DNA of 6,440 nucleotides from assembly GCA_043101635.1 (NCBI GenBank), contig JBICIE010000093.1, forward strand, positions 1 through 6,440, read 5' to 3'. This DNA comes from CAYMJK01 sp043101635 (GTDB lineage Bacteria; Planctomycetota; Phycisphaerae; Phycisphaerales; UBA1924). Below, piece after piece: positions 1-5,334 of the stretch. A model generated the notes under the pieces. The model searched no databases. It had not been told where the DNA came from and worked only from the letters and a program-made list of their open reading frames with translations. A program made the position numbers and the translations under genes. Within the stretch, counting starts at the first letter, position 1. Each line of letters starts with the position of its first letter.

Positions 1-16
1 GACGCTCTTCCGATCT
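1..16 (+). other. Residual Illumina adapter sequence at contig edge
   Basis: Bases 1-16 read GACGCTCTTCCGATCT, which is exactly the 3' terminal 16 bases of the Illumina universal (P5-side) adapter. The match begins at the first base of the window and stops where sequence consistent with otsA begins. In the otsA frame these bases would encode D-A-L-P-I. In family members a Trp usually sits three residues before the Tyr of the YxxVN motif; here that position is Leu, as expected if the codon is not genomic. The Tyr codon at 16-18 shares its T with the adapter's final T. The bases should be trimmed and not treated as coding. Confidence 0.93.
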
Positions 17-1233
17 ACCACGATGTCAACGAGCGCTTCGCCGAGGCCGCCGCCAGCGCGGCCGGCCCCAGCAGCGCCATCTGGGTCCACGACTATCACC
101 TGCAGCTCGCCCCGGCCATGCTGCGGGCCCGGCGGCCGGACCTGCGCATCGGCTTCTTCCTGCACATCCCGTTCCCGGACCGAAGGCTGTTCGGGCGTCT
201 GCCGTGGCGCCGGGAGAGTCTGGAAGGGGCTCTCGGCGCCGATGTCGTGGGATTCCAGACACGCGAGGACGCCGAGCACTTCGCCAGCAGCGCCGGGCGG
301 TACACCGGCGCCGACGTCGAGGGACGAACGGTGACCCGGGGCGATCGGGAGACGCACGTCGCGCCCTTTCCGATCTCGATCGATGCGGCCCGGATCGACG
401 AGATTGCGCGCTCAGACGCGGTCGTTCGGGCCGCGGCGGAGCATCGACGCCGGCTGAACGGGCGCACGGTGCTGCTGGGGGTCGACCGGCTGGACTACAC
501 CAAGGGGATTCCAAACCGGCTGCGGGCGTTCCAGAGGCTGCTGCGCTCCGGTCGGGTGTCGCCCGACGAGGTCACGCTGGTGCAGTCGTGCGTGCCGACC
601 CGGGAGAACATCGAGGCTTACGCGGCCCTGCGTTCGGAAGTGGAGCAGATCGTGGGGGAGATCAACGGCGAGTTCAGCTCGCTTGGGCGAGAGTGCGTCC
701 ATTACCTCCGGCAGAACCTCCCCGCGGAGGAACTGATCGCGCTCTACGCCGCGGCGGATGTCGCGCTGGTCACGCCGCTGCGCGACGGGATGAATCTGAT
801 CGCCAAGGAGTTCGTCGCGGCCCGGCATGACGAGTCGGGCTCGCTTGTGCTCTCGGAGTGCACCGGCGCTGCCGAGGAGCTTTCCGAGGCGATCATCGTC
901 AACCCGCATGACCTCGCCGGCATGGGAGAGGCAATGGAGCGGGCGGTGCGTCTCGGGCGGGCCGAGCAGCAGCGGCGCATGCGGAGCATGCGGGCCACGG
1001 TCATGCGCAACGATGTCTACCGGTGGGCTGACTCGTTCATGAGTCGGCTGCGTCCGGCGCAAGGGCGCGTGCGGCGCGGGCCGACGTCGCAGCCATCCGG
1101 CGCCGGAGACGGACGTTCGCGGGCGCTGGCTGCGACCCGGGCTCGCGCTCTGATGGCGCCGCGGGAGCTTATCAGCGAGGCCGAGGCGCGGCGGCGGGCG
1201 GCACGGCAGCGCGAGTCGGCCCCGGCCGGCTGA
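1..1233 (+). CDS. otsA: Trehalose-6-phosphate synthase (GT20 family), 5'-truncated
   Basis: OtsA transfers glucose from UDP-glucose (or ADP-glucose) to glucose-6-phosphate in the cytoplasm, giving trehalose-6-phosphate, which OtsB dephosphorylates to the compatible solute trehalose. The frame is open from base 1 for 410 codons, but codons 1-5 are adapter. Numbered from base 1, visible GT20 motifs are YxxVN at 6-10, VHDYHL at 29-34, GFFLHIPFP at 51-59, GVDRLDYTKG at 160-169 (donor-phosphate Arg163 and Lys168) and LRDGMNLIAKEF at 260-271, followed by a LVLSECTGAAEEL segment. Compared with the E. coli enzyme (474 residues), roughly 100 N-terminal residues, including the sugar-binding N-terminal loop, lie off the contig. 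After the usual final helix (DVYRWADSFMSRL) there is an extra tail of about 60 residues rich in Arg and Ala, with no recognised domain. Glucosylglycerol-phosphate synthase is a sister family, but HDYHL and FLHIPFP favour OtsA. No otsB is visible downstream. Confidence 0.9.
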   Translation, partial: DALPIYHDVNERFAEAAASAAGPSSAIWVHDYHLQLAPAMLRARRPDLRIGFFLHIPFPDRRLFGRLPWRRESLEGALGADVVGFQTREDAEHFASSAGRYTGADVEGRTVTRGDRETHVAPFPISIDAARIDEIARSDAVVRAAAEHRRRLNGRTVLLGVDRLDYTKGIPNRLRAFQRLLRSGRVSPDEVTLVQSCVPTRENIEAYAALRSEVEQIVGEINGEFSSLGRECVHYLRQNLPAEELIALYAAADVALVTPLRDGMNLIAKEFVAARHDESGSLVLSECTGAAEELSEAIIVNPHDLAGMGEAMERAVRLGRAEQQRRMRSMRATVMRNDVYRWADSFMSRLRPAQGRVRRGPTSQPSGAGDGRSRALAATRARALMAPRELISEAEARRRAARQRESAPAG

Positions 1234-1292
1234 GGCGCACAGATCGGGGTCAAGTTCCCGTGGCCGGAAGTCAACACATGTCGAACGATACC

Positions 1293-1298
1293 AAGGAG
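1293..1298 (+). promoter_or_regulatory. Shine-Dalgarno site of the Met-rich protein gene
   Basis: AAGGAG lies six bases before the ATG at 1305. It is the best ribosome binding site in the 71-base gap after otsA and decides the start I chose. An in-frame ATG at 1278 has a weaker GGAAG seven bases upstream (1266-1270), and an in-frame GTG at 1260 has none. I see no convincing promoter or terminator in the gap; only a 4-bp CGGG/CCCG pairing occurs there. Confidence 0.6.
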
Positions 1299-1304
1299 AA
1301 GACA

Positions 1305-1793
1305 ATGCAAGGCCTCACGATCACGGTTCTCACCGGGCTCAGCACCCTGGCCGCGCTCGCTTCAGTTCCGCTGGCGTGGTCCGAGGCTCAGCCGCAGAAC
1401 CGGGGCGACCAGCAGTCCATGCAGATGCAGCCCGGCGATCGCTGCCAGGCGATGGCGGAGATGCGCCAGCAGATGCTGGAGCAGATGCGCAGATCGGATG
1501 AGCAGCTTCAGGATCTCGCCGGGCAGATGCGTGACGCTACCGGCGACGAGAAGATCGAGATCATGGCCAACCTGCTCGACTCCATGCTCGCCCAGCGTCA
1601 GGAGAGGCGGCAGACGATGATGAACATGCATGACCGGATGCTGCGCCACATGATGGCGCACATGGCCGGCGCCATGCCCGAGGAGCAGGCCGCGAGCCTG
1701 CGCGACTCGATGCGCCAGTGCCCGATGATGATGGGCATGGGGCGGCGCGGGGGCCAGGATGGCAACCAGCCCCGCGGACGCGGGGGCAGGTAA
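1305..1793 (+). CDS. Met-rich, probably exported small protein of unknown function
   Basis: I do not recognise a named family. The 162-residue product opens with a hydrophobic segment (residues about 4-25) ending in AWSEA, a plausible signal peptidase I site before Gln29, so it is probably periplasmic. The chosen start gives no positive charge before the hydrophobic core; starting at ATG 1278 would add nine residues including two Lys, so that start remains possible. The mature part is almost entirely predicted helix, rich in Met, Gln and Arg: 23 Met in 162 residues, in clusters such as TMMNMHDRM, HMMAHM and CPMMMGMG. It has two Cys (in DRCQAM and RQCPMM) and three His within the Met clusters, then a Gly/Arg-rich tail (GRRGGQDGNQPRGRGGR). 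Met/His/Cys clusters of this kind occur in periplasmic copper- or silver-binding proteins, so metal binding is a reasonable guess but only inference. The 3' end overlaps the most upstream possible start of atpD. Confidence 0.7.
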   Translation: MQGLTITVLTGLSTLAALASVPLAWSEAQPQNRGDQQSMQMQPGDRCQAMAEMRQQMLEQMRRSDEQLQDLAGQMRDATGDEKIEIMANLLDSMLAQRQERRQTMMNMHDRMLRHMMAHMAGAMPEEQAASLRDSMRQCPMMMGMGRRGGQDGNQPRGRGGR

Positions 1794-3264
1794 CTGGGCC
1801 GCGGGCGTCGGGTTGCTGCGCACTCTTATTGGAGGATCGACGCCGCTGGGATATAGAGCGGACAGCACGATCAGGCCGAGCAGCCGGCCCGCGAGTCCGA
1901 AGCGCCGGGGCGTGGTGCGCGCGATCCGGGGCGATGTCGTCGATGTTGCGTTTACCGGCGATCCGCCGGGTGTCGGCGCCGAACTGCACAGCGGGGAGCA
2001 CGATGATGTCGTGCTCGAGGTCGTTGAGCACCCGGGCGAGGGCCGGGTCCGGTGCATTGCCCTGACGCCGACGCGCGGGCTGGCCCGCGGCGATGAGGCG
2101 GTGGACTGCGGCCATGCGCTGCAGGCGCCGGTCGGCGCCGGCGTGCTGGGGCGGATGTGCAACGTGCTCGGCGAGGCGATCGATCGGGAAGGGCGCCTCG
2201 ACGCGGCGCAGCGACGTCCGATCCATCACGAGCCGGCCGATCTGGAAGCGCTGCTGACCGAGTCGCAGCTCTTCCGCACCGGGATCAAGGCGATCGATCT
2301 TCTGGCGCCATTGGAGCGCGGCGGGAAGGCAGGCCTCTTCGGCGGCGCCGGCGTCGGCAAGACCGTACTGATCACCGAGCTGATCCACAACGTCATCGAG
2401 CAGCAGCAGGGGGTGAGCATCTTCTGCGGCATCGGCGAGCGGTGTCGCGAGGCCGAGGAACTCTACCGCCAGATCAAGGACGCCGGGGTGCTGGAGCGCA
2501 GCGCCATGGTGTTCGGACAGATGAACGAGCCGCCCGGGGCCCGCCTGCGGGTTGGACTTGCCGCCCTGACGATGGCGGAGTACTTCAGGGATGACAGACG
2601 ACAGGATGTTCTGCTGCTGATCGACAACATCTTCCGCTTCATCCAGGCCGGCTCGGAAGTCTCCGGGCTGATGGGGCGGCTGCCATCGCGTCTGGGCTAT
2701 CAGCCGACGCTGGCGACCGAGCTTGCCGAACTGGAGGAGCGCATCGCCAGCACCCGGTCGGCGGCAATCACGTCGGTGCAGGCGGTCTACGTGCCGGCAG
2801 ATGACTTCACCGATCCGGCGGCGGCGCACACGTTCTCGCACCTGTCGGCGTCGGTCGTGCTCTCCCGCAAGCGGGCCAGCGAGGGGCTGTATCCCGCGAT
2901 CGATCCGCTGAACTCCGGGTCCAAGCTGCTTGCGCCGCACATCGTGGGGGCCCGGCACTACCAGATCGCCCGGCAGGTTCGTTCCACGCTGGCCCAGTAC
3001 GAGGATCTCAAGGATCTGATCGCGATGCTCGGCATGGAGGAGCTGTCGGCCGAAGATCGGCGCACCGTCTCCCGGGCCCGGCGGCTGGAGCGGTTCCTGA
3101 CGCAGCCATTCTTCACGACCGAGCAGTTCACGGGCCACGAAGGGCGCGCTGTGTCGCTGGAGGAGGCGATCGACGGATGCGAGCGCATCCTGGGCGACGA
3201 GTTCGAGGATGCTCCGGAGCGAGCGCTGTACATGATCGGCGCGATCGAGGAGGCGCGCCGATGA
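1759..3264 (+). CDS. atpD: N-ATPase F1 beta subunit (catalytic)
   Basis: Beta carries the catalytic nucleotide sites of F1 on the cytoplasmic face. Numbered from ATG 1759 (501 residues): the N-terminal barrel begins near residue 51 with GVVRAIRGDVVDVAF; Walker A is GGAGVGKT at 195-202 with Lys201; the catalytic Glu227-Arg228 lie in GIGERCREAEEL; Walker B is LLLIDN with Asp289; the adenine-pocket Tyr is Y378 in SEGLYPAIDPL; the DELSEED-like lever is EELSAED at 427-433. The enzyme should therefore be catalytically competent. In GERCREA the usual GERTREG Thr and Gly are replaced by Cys and Ala. The start is unsettled. ATG 1759 is the only upstream ATG but has a poor ribosome site, overlaps the previous gene by 35 bases, and adds about 50 unconserved residues. 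A strong GGAGG at 1831-1835 precedes only an in-frame CTG (1846), which would give 472 residues. A GTG at 1912 is another option. Product identity is certain even though the start is not. Confidence 0.95.
   Translation: MATSPADAGAGNWAAGVGLLRTLIGGSTPLGYRADSTIRPSSRPASPKRRGVVRAIRGDVVDVAFTGDPPGVGAELHSGEHDDVVLEVVEHPGEGRVRCIALTPTRGLARGDEAVDCGHALQAPVGAGVLGRMCNVLGEAIDREGRLDAAQRRPIHHEPADLEALLTESQLFRTGIKAIDLLAPLERGGKAGLFGGAGVGKTVLITELIHNVIEQQQGVSIFCGIGERCREAEELYRQIKDAGVLERSAMVFGQMNEPPGARLRVGLAALTMAEYFRDDRRQDVLLLIDNIFRFIQAGSEVSGLMGRLPSRLGYQPTLATELAELEERIASTRSAAITSVQAVYVPADDFTDPAAAHTFSHLSASVVLSRKRASEGLYPAIDPLNSGSKLLAPHIVGARHYQIARQVRSTLAQYEDLKDLIAMLGMEELSAEDRRTVSRARRLERFLTQPFFTTEQFTGHEGRAVSLEEAIDGCERILGDEFEDAPERALYMIGAIEEARR
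1831..1835 (+). promoter_or_regulatory. Shine-Dalgarno-like GGAGG near the atpD start
   Basis: GGAGG sits in a locally less GC-rich patch (about 1821-1860) between the Met-rich gene and the conserved part of beta. No ATG, GTG or TTG lies 5-12 bases downstream. The only in-frame candidate is a CTG at 1846, ten bases away. It may be the true initiation signal for beta with a rare start codon, or a chance purine run. Confidence 0.35.
3247..3253 (+). promoter_or_regulatory. Shine-Dalgarno site of atpC
   Basis: GAGGAGG lies inside the last codons of atpD, seven bases before ATG 3261. It fixes the atpC start at the ATGA overlap rather than at the in-frame ATG at 3177, which would add 28 residues unlike the epsilon family. 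Confidence 0.8.
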
Positions 3265-3659
3265 GGCTGAAAGTGCTGCTCCCGGACCAGGCCCTGATCG
3301 ATCGCGAGATCGAGAAGGTGATCGCCGAATCGATCCATGGCTCGTTCTGCCTCAAGCCGCGCCACATCGATTTCGTGGCGCCGCTCGTGGCCGGCATCCT
3401 CTCGTTCACGACGAGCGGGTCCGAGGAGTTCATCGGCGTCGGCGATGGCGTGCTGGTCAAGGCCGGCGATGAGGTACTCGTCTCCGTGCGCGACGCGGTG
3501 ACCGGCGCCGATCTCGGGCGCATCCGCGATGCGGTCCGCCGGCGCTACGAGCAGCGCCGGGCCCGGGAACGCCAGACACGGGAGGTGGCCAGCGGGCTGG
3601 AGGCCACGCTGGTGCGCCGTTTCATCGAACTCGAGGAAGGTCGCAGGGAGGTCCGCTGA
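3261..3659 (+). CDS. atpC: N-ATPase F1 epsilon subunit
   Basis: Epsilon is part of the central stalk, binding gamma and the c ring and often regulating ATP hydrolysis. The 132-residue product has the N-terminal beta-sandwich: GSFCLKPRHIDFVAPLVAG at 27-45 aligns with the E. coli epsilon segment GELGIYPGHAPLLTAIKPG, and EEFIGVGDGVLVKAGDEVLV at 55-74 aligns with its [20 protein letters not shown]. Residues about 85-128 are a charged helical C-terminal part (RRRYEQRRARERQTRE), matching the family's length and layout. The start ATG overlaps the atpD stop (ATGA), so the two genes are translationally coupled, as expected for partners in one complex. The final base is shared with the atpQ start codon. 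Base composition and codon use match the neighbours. Confidence 0.93.
   Translation: MRLKVLLPDQALIDREIEKVIAESIHGSFCLKPRHIDFVAPLVAGILSFTTSGSEEFIGVGDGVLVKAGDEVLVSVRDAVTGADLGRIRDAVRRRYEQRRARERQTREVASGLEATLVRRFIELEEGRREVR
3645..3651 (+). promoter_or_regulatory. Shine-Dalgarno site of atpQ
   Basis: AGGGAGG lies seven bases before ATG 3659 and within the final codons of atpC. It supports starting atpQ at the TGATG junction rather than at the internal ATG at residue 13. Confidence 0.75.
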
Positions 3660-4018
3660 TGCCGGGAGCCTCTGAGAACGGCGGCGGCCTGCCGATGGAC
3701 GCCATCGCCAGGCGCGAGCAGCGCAAGCTGCGGGCTCGCCGGCGCAACGATTCGGTCTGGTTCGGGCTGGGTATGTTCGGGCTCATCGGCTGGGCCGTTT
3801 CGATTCCGATGCTCGTCGGACTCGGCGCGGGGATCTGGATCGACGCCAGTCATCCCGGGCGCTACTCCTGGACGCTGATGCTGCTGCTGGTGGGCGTGAC
3901 CCTGGGCTGCCTCAACGCATGGTACTGGGTGACCCGTCAGCGCCGGCAGATCGAGCGCGAGCGGACCGGACCGGCGGGGGACGCAGGCGAGGGGCCGGCG
4001 GGGGGGCCGAACCGATGA
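3659..4018 (+). CDS. atpQ: N-ATPase AtpQ, two-helix membrane protein (AtpI/AtpZ-like)
   Basis: AtpQ is a small inner-membrane protein found in N-ATPase operons and related to the AtpI/'ATPase gene 1' family, members of which are linked to c-ring assembly or Mg2+/Ca2+ handling. Its exact role in N-ATPases is not settled. The 119-residue product has a charged, Arg-rich N-terminus (IARREQRKLRARRRN, 16-30), a first membrane helix at about 33-61 containing the family-like LVGLGAGIWID, a short loop (ASHPGRYS), a second helix at about 71-91, then a basic stretch and a Gly/Pro-rich tail. Two helices joined by a short loop, with cytoplasmic basic ends, fit the family. The position between epsilon and AtpR is diagnostic. 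The stop overlaps the atpR start (ATGA). Identity rests on context, topology and the GxxxD-type end of helix 1. Confidence 0.85.
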   Translation: MPGASENGGGLPMDAIARREQRKLRARRRNDSVWFGLGMFGLIGWAVSIPMLVGLGAGIWIDASHPGRYSWTLMLLLVGVTLGCLNAWYWVTRQRRQIERERTGPAGDAGEGPAGGPNR

Positions 4019-4311
4019 GCATGCCGCTGGGGGTCATCATGGTCTCGGTTGCCGGGGCCGGGCTGGGCGCCATCAATGCCGCGGCGCTGTGGTGGACGGT
4101 GCTGGCGACCCGGCGTGTCCGCCACCCGGGGCGGCTGCTGGTCGGCAGCTTTCCGGTGCGGATCGTACTGACGGTGGGGCCGCTGGTCCTGCTGGCCGGG
4201 CCGCATCCGGAGCGACTGATCGGCGGCCTGGCGATGTTCGTGATTGCCCGACTGCTCACCGTGCGCGCGCTGAGCCGGCTTGCGGGCCCGGCCCAGGGGG
4301 AGCCGGCATGA
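4015..4311 (+). CDS. atpR: N-ATPase AtpR, three-helix membrane protein
   Basis: AtpR is the second accessory membrane protein specific to N-ATPase operons; its function is not established, and a role in assembling the c ring with AtpQ has been suggested. The 98-residue product has three predicted membrane helices: about 5-30 (with Asn21 in GLGAINAAALWW), 41-62 (with Arg49 in SFPVRIVLTVG) and 68-85 (with Arg79 in MFVIARLLTV). Arginines inside two helices are unusual for so small a protein and could pair with c-subunit carboxylates; that is inference. I chose ATG 4015, which overlaps the atpQ stop. The longer frame from 3919 would add 32 residues lying wholly inside atpQ. The local ribosome site is only a G run at about 4000-4006, so translation probably depends on coupling to atpQ. 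The stop overlaps the atpB start. Confidence 0.87.
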   Translation: MSMPLGVIMVSVAGAGLGAINAAALWWTVLATRRVRHPGRLLVGSFPVRIVLTVGPLVLLAGPHPERLIGGLAMFVIARLLTVRALSRLAGPAQGEPA

Positions 4312-5051
4312 TCAGCACGACCATCATCAGCCCGGATCAGATCGTCTACTGGCGGTGGGGGCTGGTCTCGCTCAACGCGACCATCGTCTTCACGTGGGGC
4401 GTGATGCTCCTGATGGCGGTGGGGGGCTGGCTGGCGACGCGCAGGCTTGCCACCGGCCCCCAGATCCCGCGCTGGCAGAACCTGCTGGAGATCATCGTCG
4501 ACGCCATGCGCAGCCAGATGCGGGAGATCGCTCGCAGCGATCCCGGCCGGTACCTGCCGTTCGTCGGGACCATCTTCCTGTTCATCGCCACCTGCAACCT
4601 GCTGATGGTGATCCCGGGCTACCAGCCGCCGACCGGATCGCTCTCGACCACTGCAGCCCTGGCGATCCTGGTCTTCATCGCCGTGCCGCTGTATGGGATC
4701 CTCGAGCGCGGTCCCCTCAGGTACATCAAGCGGTACATCCGGCCGACGCCGCTGATGCTCCCGTTCAATATCATCGGTGAGTTGTCGCGCACGCTGGCGC
4801 TGGCGGTGCGCCTGTTCGGCAACATCATGAGCGGCACGAAGATCGTCGGCATCCTGGTCGCGATCGCGCCGCTGCTGTTCCCGGTGCTCATGCAACTCCT
4901 GGGGCTGCTCACGGGGCTGGTGCAGGCGTACATCTTCGCGGTACTCGCGATGGTGTACATCGCCTCGGCCAGCCGGCCCCGCGACGAAGTGGCCGAGCAG
5001 GCGGACGCGGCACACGACTCGAAGGAAGCAGAAGGAGGCTCCCATGGATGA
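4308..5051 (+). CDS. atpB: N-ATPase Fo subunit a (ion channel)
   Basis: Subunit a provides the two half channels that pass ions to and from the rotating c ring. The 247-residue product has an N-terminal helix (about 16-44), a pre-channel segment (PQIPRWQNLLEIIVDAM, 51-67), and further membrane helices at about 84-104 (FVGTIFLFIATCNLLMVIPG), 111-132 and 152-225. The essential stator arginine is Arg168 in ELSRTLALAVRLFGN (158-172), matching E. coli Arg210 in its RLFGN motif. Gln206 in LVQAYIFAVLAMVYI matches the conserved Gln of the last helix. The ATG at 4308 overlaps the atpR stop (ATGA) and follows AGGGGGAG (4295-4302) at five bases. Candidate codons upstream in the same frame fall inside atpR. 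The acidic C-terminal tail (EVAEQADAAHDSKEAEGG) encodes, at DNA level, the strong ribosome site of atpE. Confidence 0.96.
   Translation: MISTTIISPDQIVYWRWGLVSLNATIVFTWGVMLLMAVGGWLATRRLATGPQIPRWQNLLEIIVDAMRSQMREIARSDPGRYLPFVGTIFLFIATCNLLMVIPGYQPPTGSLSTTAALAILVFIAVPLYGILERGPLRYIKRYIRPTPLMLPFNIIGELSRTLALAVRLFGNIMSGTKIVGILVAIAPLLFPVLMQLLGLLTGLVQAYIFAVLAMVYIASASRPRDEVAEQADAAHDSKEAEGGSHG
5032..5038 (+). promoter_or_regulatory. Strong Shine-Dalgarno site of atpE
   Basis: AAGGAGG, a full anti-Shine-Dalgarno match, lies five bases before ATG 5044 and inside the last codons of atpB. It is the strongest site in the window and precedes the subunit needed in many copies per enzyme, consistent with raised translation of c within the operon. 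Confidence 0.85.
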
Positions 5052-5331
5052 TGCAACACTCATCGCGGCGATCTCGATTGCAACAGCCGGGCTGACGATC
5101 GCGATCGGCTCGGTCGGCCCGGCCCTGGGCGAGGGGCGGGCCGTGGCCGAGGCCCTTCGGGCCATCGCGCAGCAGCCGGATGAGTCCAACACCATCGCCC
5201 GGACGCTGTTCGTCGGGCTGGCGATGATCGAATCGACGGCGATCTACTGCCTGGTCGTCGCGATGATCATCGTGTTCACCAATCCGTTCTGGAACCAGGT
5301 GGCCCAGACCGCGGCCCAGGGGGGAGAGTGA
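5044..5331 (+). CDS. atpE: N-ATPase Fo subunit c (rotor ring)
   Basis: Subunit c is a two-helix hairpin whose ring turns as ions bind and leave. The 95-residue product has helix 1 at about 5-40 (GSVGPALGEGRAVAEAL), a polar loop RAIAQQPDESN (39-49) that contacts the central stalk, and helix 2 at about 53-79 ending in FTNPF. The ion-binding carboxylate is Glu63 in GLAMIESTAIYCLV. Aligned with the Ilyobacter tartaricus Na+ c subunit, Glu63, Ser64 and Tyr68 match its Na+ ligands Glu65, Ser66 and Tyr70 in type and spacing. Glu30 takes the place of its Gln32, giving a second carboxylate in helix 1, a known N-ATPase feature. This favours Na+ binding, although the coupling ion cannot be proved from sequence. 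The glycine pattern of helix 1 differs from the classic GxGxGxG; N-ATPase rings can be very large (17 subunits reported for Burkholderia pseudomallei). The gene overlaps atpB by eight bases. Confidence 0.96.
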   Translation: MDDATLIAAISIATAGLTIAIGSVGPALGEGRAVAEALRAIAQQPDESNTIARTLFVGLAMIESTAIYCLVVAMIIVFTNPFWNQVAQTAAQGGE

Positions 5332-5334
5332 CCC

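Noticed and set aside
118..1233. otsA starting at the ATG at 118
   Set aside because: The conserved VHDYHL and YxxVN motifs lie upstream in the same frame (from base 16), so this ATG is an internal Met and the gene is truncated by the contig edge.
1234..1304. Possible terminator between otsA and the Met-rich gene
   Set aside because: Only very short pairings occur (CGGG with CCCG, and the CCGGCCGG palindrome at the otsA end), with no stable stem or T-run.
1826..1857. Possible sigma-70 promoter (TTATTG, 18-base spacer, GATATA) before the beta core
   Set aside because: Both boxes match the consensus poorly. The only support is a locally lower GC content, which is too weak to annotate as a promoter.
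1561..3138. Long open frame on the minus strand (about 525 codons) opposite atpD
   Set aside because: It lies antisense to the well-conserved beta subunit, is rich in Arg, Pro, Gly and Ala, and shows no recognisable domain. High-GC coding DNA often leaves the opposite strand open.
3919..4014. Longer AtpR starting at ATG 3919
   Set aside because: The additional 32 residues are Arg/Gly-rich, lie wholly inside atpQ, and precede the natural ATGA-coupled start at 4015.
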